Part shown: positions 37,357-47,400 of the stretch, piece after piece
How positions within the stretch are numbered: the stretch's first letter is position 1
How the letters are laid out: every line of letters begins with the position of its first letter
Source: Begonia masoniana
Lineage: Eukaryota; Streptophyta; Magnoliopsida; Cucurbitales; Begoniaceae
Direction of reading: 5' to 3'
DNA length: 64,000 nucleotides
Assembly: GCA_022432975.1 (NCBI GenBank)
Contig: CM039502.1
Span: forward strand, 18,795,453 to 18,859,452
Notes under the pieces: model-generated
Database searches by the model: none
The model's input: only the letters and a program-made list of their open reading frames with translations
Told to the model about the DNA's origin: nothing
Position numbers and translations under genes: made by a program

Positions 37357-39728
37357 TGTAACAACCCCGGCCAGGAGCCGTCACGTGTTCATATCCTTTC
37401 ATTAATCGTTTGCTTGACTTTTACTATTATTACATCACTTACTATCTCTCAACAGACTTTCACATTCTACATATATATTTTTTTTTCTAACTGGTAATAG
37501 AGACGCAGAACCATTAAGGGAGACGAACCCTCTCATGCCCGACTTCCCACGCCTCGTCGGCTCAAACTTTCACAGAGTCGAGCGGCTAGACTCAGTCAGG
37601 GGGGGCACGTGGGCCTCGCGTGCTAAATTAAAATATCATCCGGTCGCTAAACGACAAAACACACTTTACATCTTCCGGTCGCTAATCGACAAAACACATT
37701 TTACATCTTCCGGTCGCTAATCGACAAAACACATTTTACATCTTCCGGTCGCTAATCGACAAAACACATTTACATCTTCCGGTGACGTCATCCGGAAGAC
37801 TAAACCATCAAACAACTACCCTTCGGCATCTGCCGATGACGTCAGCCGGAAGACTAAACCATCAAACAATTACCCTTCGGCATCTGCCGATGACGTCAGC
37901 CGGAAGACTAAACCATCAACAACTATTCTTTCGGCATCTGCCGATGACGTCAGCCGGAAGACTAAACCATCAACAACTATTCTTTCGGCATCTGCCGATG
38001 ACGTCAGCCGGAAGACTACCTCTTCCAGCTTCCGTCTTACGGTAGAGAACTCTAAATCATCAAATGACTCCTTCCAACAGAAAGAAAACACAACTCATTC
38101 AAAATGCATATAGCGGAAGACTTAAGCAACAGACCATTTATAAATCTATATAATCATTCCCTGACTCAGTGATCCACTAGACAGTTTCAAAGCTCAACGT
38201 TTTAAAATAATCTCATCCTACTTAAACTACCATATTCTTTAACATACTGTAACATAAGAGTCTTAACCAGGGGTCATAAATCGCCTCTCCAGTCCCGCAC
38301 TGTCACCTTGAGCATCCTCCAGCAACCAGCCTTAAGCATCCTCTTTGAACATAACATCCTCACCTGAACCTTCTTCACCTACACCATAAGGTTTAACTAT
38401 AAGCCTAATGCTTAGTAAGGAATGCATGCTGACAGATATACATGAGTACACAATTTAAAGAGACATAAGTTCATAAACCATTCATCATTCGTGTTCATCT
38501 TTATCATTTACATGACATGTATTAAGGCAGGAGACGAGAGAGGAAGACAGGGGTACATAGTCATTTGCCTATCGCGGCAGTCGTACATAATCATTTGCCT
38601 ATCGCGGCAATCATGATACATCACTCGGCCTCCCCAGTGGGAGAATTCGCGAGCCATACATATCATTACTCGGCCTCCACCAGTGGGAGAATTCACGAGT
38701 CATACATATCATTAACTCGGCCTCCACCAGTGGGAGAATTCGCGAGTCATACATAACATAGTCTTTTCCCCGTTCTGCACTCAATCATGGTTACATTTAC
38801 TTTTCATGTTCTCTACTTAATCATAAACGTGGGCAATATGCGTAAACATGAGGTTCATAGAGAAAAGTCATACCATAAGGACAAGTAGAACATCCTGTAA
38901 CTTTACATTTACTTACACAACTTCTTCATATCGTGGAAATAACAAATCATAGTCAACAAGCTAACATCTCAGTGATTTCCTAATACCCTTGCGGTGTAGG
39001 GCCCTAGTGGCCGGAAATCTTAACACATTCACTTACCTAGATTCCTTAGCAATCCAAACTTCCTCTCTTTAACTTCTTCACCTAAAACATGTACATTACA
39101 GTAGTTAAAACAAAGTCCTAGTAGTCCTAATCATAAACCACCCTAGGATCTAATAGCTAAAGTCATTCCGATTCCTCTGTTTGACACACTGCAGTCTGAA
39201 ATCCGAAACTAGGTGGACAGGTTTTACCATTGATTAAATCCGAGTTGGTTACTTAAAATGCTCAGAATCGATTCGGGATGACATTTCTACTCTCAGATTT
39301 TAAAAAAAGTCTCAAACTACTCGGCCACTGCTAAAATCCGAACTCAGTGCCGAGCTGAAAACAGAGCTCTATTTACTAATGAATGACTACATTGTCCATT
39401 TCATACCTCGGGTGTGGATTTGCAGAGAAGAGCAAGCTCGAAACCAGCCGTCGGTAAGGGAAGTTCTGGTAGCCGAGAGCAAGAACTTGGGAAAGAAGGA
39501 ATCGCCGAGAGGGAATGTTGGCTACAGTGGTAATAAATGAGGTTTAAGGTTTCCATTTCCTATTTATACCTAATCCATCAATTTTAATTACAAAACTGCC
39601 ACCCAACCTAGTTTTACTCAACTTGTAATAATTTTATCTTAACATTAAATTTAAATCATAAAGGTTAAATAAGAGGGTGACGATGAAAATGGTCAGAAAA
39701 TCACCTGGCCGAAATGTCGGGTGTTACA

Positions 39729-41094
39729 TTCCCAAAACGGAAGTTTTTACAGAGTTTTTACAACAAAGCCAGAATTTTCATAAGACTTTACAGATATAGA
39801 CATTACAGAAAACTTAGACCTCGGGTCAGAATTTGTCTGACTGCAGCAACCAAACCCCCATGAGCTCGATCCACCAGCCACCTATTCATATGACTGAGGC
39901 ACGAAGTCCTCATTTTTGGGTTCAGTACCTACATCAGAGAGTTCACCTATGAGTCTAAAACTCAGTAAGAACATAATAGATATGCAGTTATGCAAAATGC
40001 TATGCATGCGGTTTTCAGAACTACAGTGATAGTACAGAACATTACGTTTCAGTGGCAGAGGGATATAAGTGGGGTTTATAGGGGAACTGGCGAACAGTGG
40101 GTGCACTATCAGGCACAAACAGTAATACAGTACAGTACAGAGACAGATCTGGAGGCCAGTCCCCGTCCCGCACTTAACCGGTACATTTCAGTCAGATTTT
40201 ATCTTGCTTAACTTCAAAACCATGTACAGAAAACAGTTTTGCATGATCTTTCAGAAAATCGTGTATGCATGGACATTTACAGTGCTTACAGTTGATACAG
40301 CAGAGAACAAAAAGAAAAAACAACAAAAACCAGAACAGAAACCACAGAACTTAACTCTAACCCTTCTACCCGAAACCAGCCAACAGAATGTAAAACCTAG
40401 TACCTCCGAGATGTAGGGCCTTAAGGGCCAGCCTACGGATATGAACTTACCTGTTGCTGCAGAGTTGATAGTCCTGAACGTCTCGGAAATGCTCGAACCT
40501 GTACATGCACGTTCAGAAAATAAACAAGCTGCAAATGCTAACAAATAAGTTAGAAGAATTTGTTCCAACTCATTCAAACCCTTAGAAAACAAATCGGTGT
40601 GTTTTCATCCAAAAACAGTGAGTTTTACCAAAGTATCACAATCCTTCACTCCAACCAAAACTCACTTTAAATTTGTCCAAACTTGTTAGCATTTAAAAGA
40701 TGCTTACCCTAGTAGAAAAACAGAAAGGAGCCGAGGAGATCGAAGTAGCTTCGATGGCTGATTGTCGACTGGAAGAGAGAATGTCGAGAAAAGAATGGAG
40801 AGAGAGCAGAGAAGTGAAATGAAGAGGGTTTCACGCAGGAGGAAGAACTTAACTTCCTCAACAAGTTGTCATGTGTCAGCTATCCATTGGCTATCTCCCA
40901 TCAACTTTAATTTCTCCCCAATTTACCCTTCCATGCATTTTAAACTTAGTGTTTAGTTTAGTTACACATTAGTTTGGTTCTCCCCACACTAAATGCTCCA
41001 AAATTTACAATAAAATAGTTATTGTATTTATGGCAATTTAAATCCATACAATAATTCAACAGATTATTACATGGCGAAAATGCCGGGTGTTACA
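39729..41094 (-). repeat. Right (5') LTR of element A, second part
   Basis: It resumes with the TTCCC duplication and matches the left LTR of A from about 4605 to 5940, ending GGGTGTTACA at 41094. This marks the right boundary of the retrotransposon nest. The following 5 bases (AGTTG) should be A's target duplication, but the left flank is outside the window. Confidence 0.87.
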
Positions 41095-41583
41095 AGTTGC
41101 TTAACCACATTTCTAATGCTTCTAGCCATGATCTTCTATTTGGCAATTTCAAACTCTGCCAGTCGTGTGATAGAGTTTGAAATCAAGTTAAAGATCGTCA
41201 GAAAGGATAGAAATCGTCTTAAAATATATTATTAAATAGAAAACACGATGAACACGTTTTAAATTTAACAAATAAATTGAGGAGAAAGTCCAAATTACTA
41301 TAGCTTAAAGGTAGATAATTGATTTATCTAAAAGAATAATTTAAAGTTTATTTTATTCTCTCTGTTTTTTTTTCATTTATATGGCTTAAATGACTTGCTA
41401 TGGAGAAGATCAAAGGGTACATCTTTCCTTCCCACTTCATCAATACCTCACGTGTTCCTCTAAACCTTACTACGAATCCCGTCTCATCCAATCCAACCTT
41501 TCCTTAGACTACAGCCCTTTCGGCTTTCTCGCCCACTTTCATTTTAAACCACCCCACCGCCTACTCCATTGTCGTCTTCTCCA
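41095..41583. other. Intergenic: upstream region of the SWIM-RING gene
   Basis: About 490 bp between the end of element A and the start codon at 41584. It is AT-rich to about 41390 and then C-rich, as expected for a promoter and 5' leader. No transposon ends or other genes were recognised. Confidence 0.5.
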
Positions 41584-42315
41584 ATGAGCTTCAACTCCGT
41601 CTCTTCTCCCTCTCCATCCCATTCCCGCCACCGCCTTCCCCGCCAGTTCAAGCCCTCCCAGCCTACTTCCGAGCGGATTTTCCGAGCTCTCCGCCACTGC
41701 CTCCGCCTTCTCCACCGTTCTCAGTCCAACTTTTTCGTCTTGGGAGCCACCGGAAATGTGTACACCGTCACCTTATCTTCCACCCCTTCATGCACGTGTC
41801 CAGATCGTCAATCCCCATGCAAACATATTCTCTTCGTTTACATCAAAGCCCTTGGCGTCCCTCTCGACGACACCTGTCTCCACCGCCGGACTCTCCCCCT
41901 CTGCCGGCTTAACTACCTTCTAGCCGCTCCAGTCTCGCCGGAATCACTCGCCGAAGAGCGCGTCCGGAAGATGTTCCATCGCTTGTTTTTCCAGTCAAAA
42001 GAAGGCGAGTCGAGAGGCGTGGAGGATGAGATAGAAGACGGGAGTTGCTGTCCAATATGTTTGGAGGGGATGAATAAGAAAGATAAGGTGGTGGGTTGTG
42101 GGACTTGCCGGAACTTCGTTCATCAAGAATGCTGGGAGAGGTGGAAGAGGAGCAGAGGAAGACGATGGGCAATTTGTGTAATATGCAGAGCGAGATGGAG
42201 AGAGAAAGATCGAATGGGAGAGGGACAGTACTTGAATTTGTCTGCTTATCTGTGCGAAGACGCCATGGGAGATAATTTAGATGGTAGATCTGTAAATTAT
42301 ACTCGAGCCAACTGA
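41584..42315 (+). CDS. SWIM and RING zinc-finger protein, putative E3 ubiquitin ligase
   Basis: A single-exon 243-residue protein. The ATG at 41584 is the first in frame. A Ser/Pro/Arg-rich N-terminus (about 1-30) is followed by a SWIM zinc finger (C70, C72, C79, H81, in the form CTCP...CKHIL). A linker leads to a RING finger (C156, C159, C172, C175, H180, C183, C198, C201, with CPICLEGM and CVICRARW). SWIM plus RING together are typical of a small plant family often named after MEKK1-type or ZSWIM2 proteins; RING domains of this type usually bind E2 enzymes and transfer ubiquitin. The substrate is unknown. A damaged second copy follows at about 43228. The 3' end faces the convergent unc-13 gene. 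Confidence 0.85.
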   Translation: MSFNSVSSPSPSHSRHRLPRQFKPSQPTSERIFRALRHCLRLLHRSQSNFFVLGATGNVYTVTLSSTPSCTCPDRQSPCKHILFVYIKALGVPLDDTCLHRRTLPLCRLNYLLAAPVSPESLAEERVRKMFHRLFFQSKEGESRGVEDEIEDGSCCPICLEGMNKKDKVVGCGTCRNFVHQECWERWKRSRGRRWAICVICRARWREKDRMGEGQYLNLSAYLCEDAMGDNLDGRSVNYTRAN

Positions 42316-42793
42316 GAATTAGGAAGAAAATTTCTAACTTTGTGCATTTACTTTTACTAATATCTTACATTATATTAATATAGTTAAATTAAAGTGATTT
42401 AAATGGGAAACTTTAAACTATTTTTTGTGCCATCAGTTGTTTCTAAAATCTAAGTACAAGGATTAAACTGCAATTTACTCTAAAAAAAATCTTAAATTGT
42501 GATCTGAAAAACAAAACTCAGTCAAGACAAATAGTATCCGTGGCCTTATTTTTTCACTAATACTTGTACACTCAATCCATTTAAGATAGAAACAATGTAA
42601 GTATTCATAATATATGGGCTTATGATACAAGCAAATAATAAAATAATATCTCTAATTCCTGGATATACAAGAAACAAGAATTTGGGCAATGAAACTGCTA
42701 ATGCTGTAAGAAGAAAACAAATAAGTATAGATTGCACGGATTGAAATAGGAAAAATGAACAAAAAAGAATATCCACCATCACCTCAGCAACAA
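42316..42793. other. Intergenic, inside the tandem duplication
   Basis: AT-rich 3' flank between convergent genes. The same stretch recurs at 43935-44414. Short frames here are not supported as genes. It probably supplies the 3' UTRs and polyadenylation signals of both genes. Confidence 0.5.
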
Positions 42794-43118
42794 TCACAGC
42801 TTCTTAGGCAGATTGTAAGTTTTCTTCAAGAACTTTGATGCGGCTTCATCATTCCGATAGCACAAAACGCGTAGGAGAGTGTTTGGCTCGACGGGATTCC
42901 ACTGGCCGGAAGTGGGAGGAAGTGGGAGCCTAGATCTTGCGAAGAGCCGTATGTCTCCAGAGTCACCCGCTTAAACCGCTCAATGAGGCTCTCTGTGTCG
43001 GTTCGGAAAAGGGGTAGAACATCTACAGCAGTACCCGAAAACTTTTCGACCAACTCAGAAGGTAAGCCATCTCCATTGGCCCAGAATAGATCCTTCAACA
43101 AGATGAGTCCTCTTCGAT
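42794..43118 (-). pseudogene. Duplicated fragment of the last unc-13 exon
   Basis: It matches the C-terminal roughly 110 codons of the unc-13 homologue (44415-44740), including the stop and the motif KDLFWANGDGLPSELVEKF. One base is missing near 42937 (GATCTTGCGAAG against GATCTTGCCGAAG in the complete gene), which shifts frame, and the fragment stops at the duplication junction. It has no promoter or upstream exons. Confidence 0.9.
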
Positions 43119-43121
43119 ATT

Positions 43122-43225
43122 GGGGAACGAGTTAACGAACCGAATGACGAATCAATATAAAACTAATGAAGCGGACAGGGTAATTGGCACAGTAATATTA
43201 AAAATTTACTTAATCCTCCTTCTCT
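43122..43225 (+). repeat. LTR E-like fragment at the duplication junction
   Basis: About 100 bp matching solo LTR E at about 31138-31235 (shared strings TTAACGAACCGAATGACGAA, TCAATATAAA, ACTAATGAAG), with many single-base losses, mostly in short homopolymers. No target duplication is seen around it. Confidence 0.8.
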
Positions 43226-43227
43226 TT

Positions 43228-43934
43228 CTTCTCCTCTCCCTCATTCCCGCACCGCCTTCCCCGCCAGTTCAAGCCCTCCCAGCCTACTTCCGAGCGGATT
43301 TTCCGAGCTCTCCGCCACTGCCTCCGCCTTCTCCACCGTCTCAGTCCACTTATTTCGTCTTGGAGCCACCGGAAATGTGTACACCGTCACCTTATCTTCC
43401 ACCCCTTCATGCACGTGTCCAGATCGTCAATCCCCATGCAAACATATTCTCTTCGTTTACATCAAAGCCCTTGGCGTCCCTCTCGACGACACCTGTCTCC
43501 ACCGCCGGACTCTCCCCCTCTGCCGGCTTAACTACCTTCTAGCCGCTCCAGTCTCGCCGGAATCACTCGCCGAAGAGCGCGTCCGGAAGATGTTCCATCG
43601 CTTGTTTTTCCAGTCAAAAGAAGGCGAGTCGAGAGGCGTGGAGGATGAGATAGAAGACGGGAGTTGCTGTCCAATATGTTTGGAGGGGATGAATAAGAAA
43701 GATAAGGTGGTGGGTTGTGGGACTTGCCGGAACTTCGTTCATCAAGAATGCTGGGAGAGGTGGAAGAGGAGCAGAGGAAGACGATGGGCAATTTGTGTAA
43801 TATGCAGAGCGAGATGGAGAGAGAAAGATCGAATGGGAGAGGGACAGTACTTGAATTTGTCTGCTTATCTGTGCGAAGACGCCATGGGAGATAATTTAGA
43901 TGGTAGATCTGTAAATTATACTCGAGCCAACTGA
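43228..43934 (+). pseudogene. Second copy of the SWIM-RING gene, 5' end damaged
   Basis: From 43376 on it is essentially identical to 41759-42315, encoding the SWIM finger, RING finger and the same C-terminus. The first roughly 150 bp carries several single-base losses and substitutions (for example around the RSQSNFFVLGATG segment). The start codon region is replaced by LTR-like sequence, so no ATG leads into the frame. Either it is a truncated duplicate or its 5' part is poorly resolved sequence. The proline-rich frame across 43120-43542 is a by-product of these shifts. Confidence 0.8.
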
Positions 43935-44414
43935 GAATTAGGAAGAAAATTTCTAACTTTGTGCATTTACTTTTACTAATATCTTACATTATATTAATAT
44001 AGTTAAATTAAAGTGATTTAAATGGGAAACTTTAAACTATTTTTTTGTGCCATCAGTTGTTTCTAAAATCTAAGTACAAGGATTAAACTGCAATTTACTC
44101 TAAAAAAAATCTTAAATTGTGATCTGAAAAACAAAACTCAGTCAAGACAAATAGTATCCGTGGCCTTATTTTTTCACTAATACTTGTACACTCAATCCAT
44201 TTAAGATAGAAACAATGTAAGTATTCATAATATATGGGCTTATGATACAAGCAAATAATAAAATAATATCTCTAATTCCTGGATATACAAGAAACAAGAA
44301 TTTGGGCAATGAAACTGCTAATGCTGTAAGAAGAAAACAAATAAGTATAGATTGCACGGATTGAAATAGGAAAAATGAACAAAAAAGAATATCCACCAAT
44401 CACCTCAGCAACAA

Positions 44415-47400
44415 TCACAGCTTCTTAGGCAGATTGTAAGTTTTCTTCAAGAACTTTGATGCGGCTTCATCATTCCGATAGCACAAAACGCGTAGGAGAG
44501 TGTTTGGCTCGACGGGATTCCACTGGCCGGAAGTGGGAGGAAGTGGGAGCCTAGATCTTGCCGAAGAGCCGTATGTCTCCAGAGTCACCCGCTTAAACCG
44601 CTCAATGAGGCTCTCTGTGTCGGTTCGGAAAAGGGGTAGAACATCTACAGCAGTACCCGAAAACTTTTCGACCAACTCAGAAGGTAAGCCATCTCCATTG
44701 GCCCAGAATAGATCCTTCAACAAGATGAAGTCCTCTTCGATTATTTGGGAATCCTGCTTAGAGAAGGCCCGAGAAGGTCCCCCGGCGAATAAAACCAGTA
44801 GGAAGCCGTCGAAAGAAGCTTTCATTAAGTCCGTAATCATTCTGGTCCGAACTCTTTCATGCACAGTATCTGTGATGATCAACAATCGCCTCTCGAGTTC
44901 TTGCAGATAAGGCTCAATTCTAGAAGATGAGGGCTGCCCCACATACAAACCATCCCATAGAACATGGCTTAGATCGTGGAAAACTATTTTATAAGCGGCT
45001 GCCTCACAGAGTTGTTGAACGCCTTCGACGCAAGCTCCAGGCGAAAGTTCAAACTTTTTTCCCAAACCATTTGAAAAGTCTTCTGTATGGGCAGATTCAG
45101 AGTTCCTGAGATGGGTGATTATTCGTTTCTCGATGACTTCCAATTCACTTCGAATTCGATGCAAAGTGTTTATTCTAACACAAAGCTGTGGTATACCAAA
45201 TGAACTATCCCCATTCATTGTTGCAACTTGAGAATTCCTCCTCTGTGGATTCACTGATTTTTCTTTCTTCTTCCCAAATCCTTGGAATTTCGATCCTATT
45301 GTACATCTGGTCAATGCTGGCATAGAAGGAACAAATGTATTTCTAGATCCTGTGGAAAATAAGATATAATCTAAGGTTATTAAAGAAACTACAAAGCTCA
45401 AATAAATAAGGGTAAAGTGAAATTCAAATTCTGACATTATGGGTCATAAATGTATAAGACCTTAACTATTTTTCTGACAAACGAAATCTCTTCTGTAAGC
45501 TATTTGAAATTTGTCATTAATTTATTCGTTAAATTCAACAAGTGTATGATCTATTTTCCATTTCATCAAATGTTTCAACCTGATTTTTAACAATTATGTC
45601 ATATATGTGTTGGATTTAACTAATAAATGGACAAAAAAATCTAAATTGCTAATAGATGAAACGTAAAAATTTTGTTCACAAAAAAAAAAAAAGAAATTAA
45701 GATTGATCTAAATGGCATTTTACTCAATAAATAATTTTAAGAAATAGAAGCAAGTACCGCAGCCAGATTTTGCCTTGGTGATATAATATTGAAGACATCT
45801 GTCAAGACCAGCCACCAAATCAGGAAGTAAAGTTGGGTGCATTGGAATTGAAAGCTGAAAGTAGGCATCTAACGTTTCATCGATAATTCTCAGAACCTCA
45901 ACAGCAGATGGAGCAAAACCTTCTTGATTTTCTAGTGGATTCCATGCCTTTTTAATATGCAATGGAGAAGACTGAGTTAGCAAATACCATTTGAGATTTT
46001 TTTGTTTTTTCAAATGAGGTAACATGAGACTAGATCATCCCATCATATAAAATGAATCCTAGTGATAAGACATATTGTATTTTATCACAATACATTATCA
46101 GAATTAGCTTCCAAAAATATTTGGGCTTATAAACAGCGGGTCATTATAGACTGCTATAGATAAGTAACTTGATTACTTCAAGATGCACAGTAAAAGGAAT
46201 GAATAGGCCACTAGTAAAGAGAAAAAGGTTAAAAATCTGAGTCATAAGAAAGTCATAAACCGAACAAAACGCAGCCCAAAATAGGAGCCAACGTAAAGAA
46301 TGTAATGTATTGTAAAATATGATCGAAGAAAGTGAAGGAGTTCTCAAACAAACAAGAAAGTGACGTTAAATAATGAGTAAAACTAGGTTTACACTTTAAT
46401 GTTAACTATTAACATGACGCTAAAGCGTCTCCCTCATTAACTAAGATAACAATCATAATAAATTATAAATAGTTAAAATAAAATATCAACCGTATCAATT
46501 AATGAATACTATGTTAAAAAGTAAAATTAGAGAATAAATCTAACATTACTCTTAAATAATTTTTAATTTTTCAATTAACTTGATCAACTAGTAAGTTCAT
46601 TATCAAAGGCATAAAATCACAAAAGCACACACCTCTTGTTGCAGATTTCTATCAACCCATTCCTTCATTCTGTCCAGTCTTGCTTTCATCCACACTTTGA
46701 CTAAATTGGCCATCACAGATTCAGCCTCAAATGGAGGCATCTCTCGGATTATTGCCTTTCCACCATCATCACTGTCGACTGAATCTTCCACAGCTATCTG
46801 AACTAGATCAGTTTCCAGCTTATTAGCAGCCCTCAAGACTTGTATGGCGTCAGGCGTTAACTCCGTGACGCTCGACATGAATTGTTTAATCTCATTTCCA
46901 TAACATGCATGAAGTGTGGCCACAGCCACACCTGCAGCTAAAGGATGCCATCTCTTCAGTATTGGACTGAATACCTGTTTTTCAGTGACTGCCAGCTCAC
47001 CGACATCCTTTGCAAGGATGGCAAGGACAGGTAGACAATTTGGCTGGTTTTTAGATGCCCTCCTACTTGAATCTGCTTTCTCCATTTTCTATTCCACCAC
47101 AAAATCATTGAACAGGTCATGAATTGCATGGAGAAAGAATAACTAAAAAGTAGTAGAATACATAAAGAACCAAAATCGATACAAACATATTCGAATTTTT
47201 GGGCTTTCCTCTAATTAAAACCCAGAAGAGCTCACGTTTGAAGACTATAAAGCAAGATAAGAGGACACCCAATACTTTAAGCTGAAGAGAGAAAGAGAGA
47301 GAGTTAGAGAGAAAGAGAGAGAGAGATCTTCTGCGGTATATTTACCTAAAATGTAACATACACTTGACACTTGTTTTATAATAATGTTTTTAAGGCGTTT

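Larger units (their letters stand above)
26209..39728 (-). mobile_element. Element D: young Ty3/gypsy chromovirus nested in A's LTR
   Basis: It is flanked by the perfect duplication TTCCC (26204-26208 and 39729-39733); the uninterrupted sequence is seen in A's left LTR near 4605. The left LTR is 26209-28685. The right LTR region starts at 35865 and ends at 39728 and is rearranged by a tandem array and a partial duplication. Comparable parts of the LTRs differ at well under one percent by eye. The primer-binding site is at 35849-35860 and the polypurine complement at 28686-28702. The coding region is close to intact apart from solo LTR E and one in-frame stop. Confidence 0.92.
35865..39728 (-). 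repeat. Right (5') LTR region of element D, rearranged
   Basis: This contains an LTR start (35865-36240), a 35-bp tandem array (36246-37244), a second copy of the leader with primer-binding site (37245-37356), and a second LTR start at 37357 running to the true end at 39728. The second copy lacks about 177 bp found in the left LTR (between the ACTCAGTCA and GGGCACGTGGG motifs), with a run of seven G at the join near 37599. It has four 35-bp units (37642-37780) where the left LTR has two. From there on it is nearly identical to the left LTR. Confidence 0.85.
3287..41094 (-). mobile_element. Element A: host Ty3/gypsy Tekay-type element split by nested insertions
   Basis: Left LTR 3287-5940 and right LTR 24914-26208 plus 39729-41094 are the two LTRs of one minus-strand element; both end GTGTTACA. 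Removing the insertions leaves an internal region with gag near the right LTR and the integrase chromodomain near the left LTR, in the order expected for minus orientation. The primer-binding site lies at 24895-24909 (minus strand TGGTATCAGAG, initiator-Met tRNA type), 4 bp inside the right LTR. The left LTR lacks about the first 14 bp where Z abuts. A is the oldest element: it is interrupted by B, F and D, its coding region has several nonsense changes, and many CpG sites in its left LTR have decayed. Confidence 0.88.
41600..44750. repeat. Tandem duplication of about 1.52 kb, two copies
   Basis: Copy 1 is about 41600-43120 and copy 2 about 43225-44750. Each holds most of the SWIM-RING gene, its 3' flank and the end of the last unc-13 exon. 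The inner parts are nearly identical. Differences, mostly single-base insertions and deletions, pile up within about 150 bp of the junction at 43100-43380. Between the copies lies a fragment of about 100 bp resembling LTR E. Confidence 0.9.

Noticed and set aside
41569..41583. TTG start five codons upstream of the SWIM-RING ATG
   Set aside because: Plant nuclear genes start at ATG; the ATG at 41584 is the first in frame.
43120..43542. 140-residue proline-rich protein
   Set aside because: It is produced by frame slips at the duplication junction across LTR-like sequence and the shifted SWIM-RING gene.
44500..44910. 136-residue plus-strand frame opposite the unc-13 last exon
   Set aside because: Antisense shadow of a well-supported exon with strong family similarity on the minus strand.
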